Of a stretch of 64,000 bases of DNA, positions 59,350-64,000 are shown one piece after another (position 1 is the first letter of the stretch; each line of letters opens with the position of its first letter). The stretch lies in assembly GCF_014763045.1 (NCBI RefSeq), contig NZ_JACTAG010000002.1, forward strand, positions 682,001 through 746,000, in the 5' to 3' direction. This stretch comes from Sulfitobacter aestuariivivens (GTDB lineage: Bacteria > Pseudomonadota > Alphaproteobacteria > Rhodobacterales > Rhodobacteraceae). Position numbers and translations under genes: made by a program. The notes beneath the pieces are model-generated. The model did no database searches and was not told where the DNA came from. It saw only the letters and a program-made list of their open reading frames with translations.

Positions 59350-60959
59350 CAGTCTGACGTACCCGACGAGACAACATTGCCTTCTGCGTCCCGGACGATT
59401 TGATCGGTCTGCGGCGTACGATCTCTGGCAGTTGCAAAAAACTCCCTTGCGCCGGACTGCGCCTCAGCGACCTGGTCAGGGGTCATCAGATTGGCCACGA
59501 CCGCGCGCATTTCAAGCGCCTCGGAATGACCGGCGGCGCCTGCGACATTCAACCATTTATGTGCCGAAACGTAGTCAAGGGATACGCCCGTGCCCGTTGT
59601 GTAAAGCTTACCCAGCTGAAATTGCGCTTCGACATCCCCGGCCCAGGCCGCCGCGTCAAGAAGAGGCGCGGCATCTTTTGCGCCATCCTCTTGCGCCAGA
59701 TACCAAAGCCCCAATTGGCGCTGCGCAGGGCGGTTTCCGGCGGTGGCCTGTTCTTGCAGCCAGTCGCGCGCGGCCTCATCCGACTCTTCTTGCAAAACGA
59801 GACCCACAAGGGGGACAGCCGTCTGCGCGGCCATGTACCCCTCTAATTCGCCCGCAACCGCCTTTCTACCAAGCAAAAGTGCTGCGCGCTTCTCGCTTTC
59901 CGAAACAGCTTTCACATAGTACTTTATCGCGGCCTCGAAATCTTTCTCCACACCGCGGCCTGCCTCCAGCAATTGTCCGTACGCCAGAGAGGAACGGCCC
60001 AGACCGGAGGTTGAAGCGCGTTCGAACCATTTGGCCGCCTTCTGGTCGTCCTGCGGCAAAACCTCACCACTGAGGTATCCGATTGCAAGGTTCTGCGCGG
60101 CGCCCGGATCGCCGCGCTCTGCCGCTGCCTCAAGCCATCGCACGGCCTCGGTCGCGTCAGGTGCAAGACTGCCATCACCTGTCAGGTATTTTGTACCCAG
60201 TGTACGCTGTGCAATTGCAAATCCACCTTCTGCCGCCCGCCGATACCAATCCACCGCCCGCCCGGCATCCCGGAATGCTTCCGGCCCATTTTCATAGGCG
60301 TTCGCGAGGAAATATTGCGCCTGCAAGTGACCGGCGCCTGCCGACTCTTCCAGCCAGCGCAGCGCTTCAGTCACGTTCTCTTTCGTTCCCTGACCGCGTG
60401 AATACGCCTTGCTCAGTTCATACTGCGCTTCCTTGTTTCCCGCTTCGCTGGCCGCCAGAAACCAGTTGAAGGCCGCAGTGACATCCTGCGGCACCCCCAC
60501 CCCGGTGCTCAGCAGAACACCCAAACGATATTGCGCTTCCGCATTCCCCCGGGGCGCGGCCGCTGCCAGGAGGGATGCTGCGCGTTCAGGGCGATAAAAC
60601 TCGCCCTCCGCCAGGAAAATGCGCGCCAAGAGAACGCTGGCAGGCGCATGGTTCTGCGCCACTGCCTTTTCGAGTGCGGCGATGGCGCCGACCCGGTCTG
60701 CAGGGCCACCCAGCCCCTGCACCAGCGCACGACCAAGCCGGTACTGGACAAGGGGATCGTCACTCTGAGCAGCCAAAGCCTCCAGTCCTTTGCGCACGGT
60801 CACGAAATCCCGCGCGACAAAGGCTTTTTCAATTGCTTCCATATCCAGCACCGCCTCGGCCTGCGGTGTTTGGGACGCATCCTGCGCCCCCGCGGGTGAC
60901 CCGAACGCGATTGCGGCAGTTAACAAGATCACGGCAAATGGAAGGGATTGATCGGGCAT
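59349..60959 (-). CDS. exported Sel1-repeat protein, longer paralogue
   Basis: The 536-residue protein starts at the ATG at 60959 (MPDQSLPFAVILLTAAIAFGSPAGAQ, a signal peptide) and contains about 11 Sel1-type repeats (for example AAFNWFLAASEAGNKEAQYELSKAYSRGQGTKENVTEALRWLEESAGAGHLQAQYFLANAYE). The repeats near the N-terminus are degenerate. It overlaps the following shorter paralogue by a TGATG. A role in envelope or secretion assembly is plausible from location only. Confidence 0.9.
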   Translation of the reverse strand: MPDQSLPFAVILLTAAIAFGSPAGAQDASQTPQAEAVLDMEAIEKAFVARDFVTVRKGLEALAAQSDDPLVQYRLGRALVQGLGGPADRVGAIAALEKAVAQNHAPASVLLARIFLAEGEFYRPERAASLLAAAAPRGNAEAQYRLGVLLSTGVGVPQDVTAAFNWFLAASEAGNKEAQYELSKAYSRGQGTKENVTEALRWLEESAGAGHLQAQYFLANAYENGPEAFRDAGRAVDWYRRAAEGGFAIAQRTLGTKYLTGDGSLAPDATEAVRWLEAAAERGDPGAAQNLAIGYLSGEVLPQDDQKAAKWFERASTSGLGRSSLAYGQLLEAGRGVEKDFEAAIKYYVKAVSESEKRAALLLGRKAVAGELEGYMAAQTAVPLVGLVLQEESDEAARDWLQEQATAGNRPAQRQLGLWYLAQEDGAKDAAPLLDAAAWAGDVEAQFQLGKLYTTGTGVSLDYVSAHKWLNVAGAAGHSEALEMRAVVANLMTPDQVAEAQSGAREFFATARDRTPQTDQIVRDAEGNVVSSGTSD

Positions 60960-61061
60960 GTGGCTCACTATCAGTAGGGGCGCGACGGCTGATCACGCAC
61001 CGGTCAAAGGATAATCTGTTAAATCAATCAGAAACTTACTCAGCATAAAAGTGATGTCAAT

Positions 61062-61832
61062 TCACCAGCCACCGTTGAGTGTCGGCAGGCCCAGCACCCA
61101 CAGCACCGCTGCCGCTGCACATAGGGCTGCGCCGAAGGGTATCGCCCGCTGCCCAGCCAGCGCATCCGCGGCCCGCATCCGTTGGAGCACCGCGACAGAC
61201 AAGGCAATGAGCGCCCCAATCAGCACCAGTAGAGGTAGATCATACAAACCTGCAAAGGCTCCCAGCCCCGCCATCAGCTTGACGTCCCCAAGCCCAAGCC
61301 CTTCGCGACCACGCATGATGCGATACCCAATACGCAAGGCAAGAAAACTACCCGCCCCAACCGCTGCCCCAAGCGCTGCGTCACTCAGCGTTAGTCCACC
61401 CGGCCGCGCCGCAATCAAAAAACCGGTCAGGACAAGGCAGCCGGTCAACACATCCGGCAGCCGAAACCAAAGCAAATCAGCCCCTGCAAGAGCAATCAGC
61501 AGCCAAAGGAAAAGTGCGTGAAGCCAGACAATCTGAATATCGCCGCCCCGCGCCAACGCGAGAACGGCACTGCCCAATGCCAGCAGTTCTACATAAAAGA
61601 CCCACGACGGTATCTCGGCGCCGCAGGACGCGCAGCGCCCGCGCTGCACAATGAACGACAGCAAGGGCACCATCTGGCCGACCCGCAAAAGCGCACCGCA
61701 CGTGCGGCAGGCAGATCTGGGGCGCACGACGCTTTCACCCCTCGGTAACCGGTCGATCATGACTGCCAGGAATGATCCCACCGCCGGACTGACCAGCAAA
61801 AGCAGAAGGCTCAGATAAAGGTCGCTCTGCAA
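61062..61832 (-). CDS. gspO: prepilin peptidase (A24 family), type II secretion
   Basis: GspO/PilD cuts the leader of pseudopilins and methylates the new N-terminus. The frame shows GSFLAVMIDRLPRGESVV, the two zinc-binding CxxC pairs (CRTCG and CASCG), the aspartate region GADLLWFRLPD and GLGLGDVKLMAGLGAFAG with the second catalytic Asp in GDVK. The start is a TTG at 61832 after GGAGG, and an ATG at 61907 would add 25 residues without a ribosome site. It faces away from gspG, which begins next door. Confidence 0.92.
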   Translation of the reverse strand: MQSDLYLSLLLLLVSPAVGSFLAVMIDRLPRGESVVRPRSACRTCGALLRVGQMVPLLSFIVQRGRCASCGAEIPSWVFYVELLALGSAVLALARGGDIQIVWLHALFLWLLIALAGADLLWFRLPDVLTGCLVLTGFLIAARPGGLTLSDAALGAAVGAGSFLALRIGYRIMRGREGLGLGDVKLMAGLGAFAGLYDLPLLVLIGALIALSVAVLQRMRAADALAGQRAIPFGAALCAAAAVLWVLGLPTLNGGW

Positions 61833-61934
61833 AATTCCTCCAGGCGCCACCAATGCGCCGCTTGTGGAAACATCGGATAGACAAGTGCTGCATCCCGCCC
61901 ATATCATGTCGTGAACTTGAGAAGGACCCTGTTG

Positions 61935-62420
61935 ATGATCTCTTCCGCGCAGATCGCCACTGTCAATACGCCGGCATCAGACAATCGTCGGGATGCAGAA
62001 AAGGACGCCGGATTTTCCCTTTTGGAACTGATGGTTGTGGTTGTGATACTGTCCATTCTGGCGCTGGTGATCGTGCCACGTGTTATTGACCGCCCCGATC
62101 AGGCCCGCGCCGCGCGGGCGCAGTCTGATATTGCTGCTATCTCAAGTGCGGTGAACCTGTATCGCCTCGACAATTTCACCTATCCAACAACCGAACAGGG
62201 GCTTGCGGCGCTGGTCACGCAACCCACAACTGACCCCGCGCCCAAAAATTGGTCAGCCAACGGGTATATGGACCGCGTCCCCATGGACCCTTGGGGCCAA
62301 CCCTATCAGTATCTGTCGCCAGGAGTGCACGGCGACTTTGATATCTTTTCATACGGAGCAGACGGCGTAGCGGGTGGTTCAGGCGCGAACGCAGACATCG
62401 GGTCATGGACACAAGGCTGA
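61935..62420 (+). CDS. gspG: type II secretion major pseudopilin GspG
   Basis: The 161-residue protein has a prepilin leader cut after KDAG, then FSLLELMVVVVILSILALVIVPRVI with Glu5, and the GspG core with ISSAVNLYRLDNFTYPTTEQGLAALV, DPWGQPYQYLSPG and DIFSYGADGVAGG, including calcium-loop residues. I use the ATG at 61935, preceded by AGAAGGA. It overlaps gspH by 16 bases. Confidence 0.96.
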   Translation: MISSAQIATVNTPASDNRRDAEKDAGFSLLELMVVVVILSILALVIVPRVIDRPDQARAARAQSDIAAISSAVNLYRLDNFTYPTTEQGLAALVTQPTTDPAPKNWSANGYMDRVPMDPWGQPYQYLSPGVHGDFDIFSYGADGVAGGSGANADIGSWTQG

Positions 62421-62899
62421 CGCCTCATAAATATGATTGCGCGCACCGGGACGCTGGTGTGACCTTGATTGAACTCCTTGTTGTTACTACCGTGTTGTCC
62501 GTTCTGGCCGTCGGGGCCAGCTTGACCGCCATCCGAAACATCACCCCCGCACCAGATGCGGATATGGCATGGTTTCGCACCCAGTTTGACACCCAACGCA
62601 ACCTGGCGATCCAGGGCCGCGCCACGCGCGGGCTCCGGATTACGGCGCAGGGGCTTGGGTTTGCCCGGCGAACGGCGACAGGCTGGCAAATCAACGCACC
62701 GACCCGTGCCTGGGCAGGAAAGGTTACCATTGCCAATGTGGAACCTCGCCTTGTCGCCGGTTCCCTCGCTGTTCCGGATCTGATCATGCTCGCAACCGGA
62801 CAAAGCAGCGCGTTTGACGTGGTTTTTACCGATGGCGCGGCGTCCACTCGCAGATGCCGCAGCGACGGCTGGACGGGCCTGACATGCGACGCAAAGTAG
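62405..62899 (+). CDS. gspH: type II secretion minor pseudopilin GspH
   Basis: A 164-residue minor pseudopilin with a prepilin site after DAG and VTLIELLVVTTVLSVLAVGASLTAIRN, then a small beta domain with two C-terminal cysteines (RRCRSDGWTGLTCDAK) that may form a disulfide. Its place between gspG and gspI fixes the identity. Confidence 0.88.
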   Translation: MDTRLTPHKYDCAHRDAGVTLIELLVVTTVLSVLAVGASLTAIRNITPAPDADMAWFRTQFDTQRNLAIQGRATRGLRITAQGLGFARRTATGWQINAPTRAWAGKVTIANVEPRLVAGSLAVPDLIMLATGQSSAFDVVFTDGAASTRRCRSDGWTGLTCDAK

Positions 62900-63261
62900 A
62901 CGGCGCGCCGGACAGTGGCATGACGCTGATCGAATTGGCGGTCGCAATTCTGATCCTGGCGCTGGGTACCGTCGCGACACTGCGAGCAACGGATCAGTCC
63001 CGGCTTGCCATCGGCGGCGCCGAAGACCGGATACTGGCTCAGCTTGCCGCGCGCAATCGCGCAGAAGAACTGCAATTGCTCGGGGTCAGAGGCGCCGCCA
63101 CTCTGCCAGAGGTGGTCACATTGGCTGGACAGGATGTGACCCTTTCAACAACCACGAAACAGACCGAAGCCGGACTGACAGAGGCAACCATAAACGCCCG
63201 CGCCCAGCGTGGCGGCGGCGCGGTATTGGTCATCTACCTCGCGCGAGGGTCAGGATTTTGA
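62884..63261 (+). CDS. gspI: type II secretion minor pseudopilin GspI
   Basis: A 125-residue protein starting at the ATG at 62884 inside the end of gspH (16-base overlap). The leader ends DSG and is followed by MTLIELAVAILILALGTVATLRA. The AEDRILAQLAARNRAEELQLLG segment matches the GspI 'A...A..RAEELQL' helix. Confidence 0.9.
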   Translation: MRRKVDGAPDSGMTLIELAVAILILALGTVATLRATDQSRLAIGGAEDRILAQLAARNRAEELQLLGVRGAATLPEVVTLAGQDVTLSTTTKQTEAGLTEATINARAQRGGGAVLVIYLARGSGF

Positions 63262-63923
63262 GTATTCGAAACGACCAAAAAGGCATGAGTCTGATCGAAC
63301 TGGTCGTCGCCATGGCCATTTTTGCGTTGATCGCAGTGATGGGTGTGCAAAGCCTGTCGGGCATGCTGCGCATGCGAGACCGGTTGGTGGCGATGGATGA
63401 TAAGACCGCCGCATTGGGTCAGACGCTGGGGCTCTTGCGCAACGACCTTTCTGCGGTGATGCCGATGGTGTTTTTTCCGCCCGGTCGTGCGGCGCCACAA
63501 TCTGCAATCCGACTTACAGATGGCAGCACACGTCTGGCATTCAGTGTCGCGGGGCAGCCCGATCTTAAAGGGGTCAGACCCGGCGGCCGGATCGAACGCG
63601 TGGAATGGCGGCTGGACCAGACCAGCGCCACCCTGCACCGCCGCGCCTGGCAGACGCTCATTCCTGCCAGTCCACAAGCCCTGTCGCCGGAAATCGCCGT
63701 GATGAACGGCGTTACTGGCATGACCGTGCGCAGCTTCTGGCCCGGCGCAGGCTGGCAGACCGGTATCGCGAGCCCTTTCTCTGCGGCTCCTGTGGGGTCT
63801 TCCGACGGTGACGTCGCGGGCGGTGCGCCCGAAGTTTATTCCGACCTGATCCCAAGTGCTATCGAAGTCACCCTTGTGACCGAAAGCCATGGGTCGCTGC
63901 GGCTGCTGGAGACGCTGAAATGA
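63258..63923 (+). CDS. gspJ: type II secretion minor pseudopilin GspJ
   Basis: The 221-residue protein has leader KG followed by MSLIELVVAMAIFALIAVMGVQSLSGMLRMRDRL and a GspJ-type C-terminal domain with LGLLRNDLSAVMPMVFF and GRIERVEWRLD. Overlaps gspI by 4 bases and gspK by 4. Confidence 0.92.
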   Translation: MSIRNDQKGMSLIELVVAMAIFALIAVMGVQSLSGMLRMRDRLVAMDDKTAALGQTLGLLRNDLSAVMPMVFFPPGRAAPQSAIRLTDGSTRLAFSVAGQPDLKGVRPGGRIERVEWRLDQTSATLHRRAWQTLIPASPQALSPEIAVMNGVTGMTVRSFWPGAGWQTGIASPFSAAPVGSSDGDVAGGAPEVYSDLIPSAIEVTLVTESHGSLRLLETLK

Positions 63924-64000
63924 CCGGCACGCGCGGATTTGTCCTGATCAATGCGCTGATCATCGTTGCGGCCCTTGCGGGGGCCGCGACCCTGCTCCTG
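63920..64000 (+). CDS. gspK: type II secretion minor pseudopilin GspK, 3'-truncated
   Basis: Only 27 codons are in the window. They start at an ATG overlapping the gspJ stop and read TRGFVLINALIIVAALAGAAT, a prepilin N-terminus with N instead of Glu at position 5, which is the known exception in GspK. The order G-H-I-J-K supports the call. Confidence 0.85.
   Translation, partial: MTGTRGFVLINALIIVAALAGAATLLL

Noticed and set aside
59297..60073. 258-codon plus-strand ORF opposite the Sel1 genes
   Set aside because: Rich in R and P without any motif, and explained as the complement of Sel1 repeats.

Overview
The window comes from an alphaproteobacterium of the roseobacter group (Rhodobacterales). 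The evidence is family content and style: two complete TRAP transporter loci, leuC/leuD/leuB spread along one region, BKACE and cyclase catabolic genes, a 5-oxoprolinase cluster, and tight ATGA-type gene overlaps. This placement comes from reading the proteins, not from a database search.

Layout. 1-10.8 kb is ordinary chromosome: a cut DUF599 gene, rlmH, rsfS, an MscS channel, leuC, leuD, leuB, two nuclease/membrane-type unknowns, a minimal chemoreceptor-like protein and tRNA-Pro(CGG). 10.9-16.8 kb is a TetR-controlled catabolic operon (TRAP importer, cyclase-type hydrolase, beta-keto acid cleavage enzyme, OsmC). 16.8-21.0 kb holds glpD, glpK and a membrane-anchored endonuclease/exonuclease/phosphatase-fold protein.

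20,993-38,474 is a foreign element of about 17.5 kb inserted in tRNA-Arg(CCT). It is bounded by a 43-bp direct repeat of the 3' half of the tRNA. At its left end are a tyrosine integrase, an excisionase-like protein and a divergent XRE regulator. At its right end is a mobilization block of ColE1 type: a replication-organiser-like protein, a frameshifted mobC, the relaxase mobA, and mobB- and mobD-like genes nested inside mobA in another frame. There is no type IV secretion system, so it is best called an integrative mobilizable element. Its cargo is a defence island: an XRE/2TM/HNH/DUF3800 operon, a DUF4365-like nuclease, a 1.5-kilo-residue Mrr-STAND ATPase of Avs type, a SIR2-HerA pair and a poly-gamma-glutamate hydrolase homologue. 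Matching short motifs near both ends look like integrase or excisionase arm sites.

38.4-51.4 kb returns to chromosome: tRNA-Arg(CCT), a LacI regulator with a YcaQ-like protein, an IclR regulator with a second TRAP system, a divergent GMC oxidoreductase, an Asp/Glu racemase-like gene, and an SBF-type transporter with pxpB-pxpC-pxpA. 51.4-58.0 kb carries surface and secretion-related oddities: a permease fused to an FG-GAP/UnbV ectodomain, a methyltransferase, a sulfotransferase-like protein, and a peptidase-S74 surface protein with an exported partner. 58.1-64.0 kb has two Sel1-repeat proteins, a prepilin peptidase and the divergent type II secretion pseudopilin genes gspG-H-I-J-K, cut by the window end.
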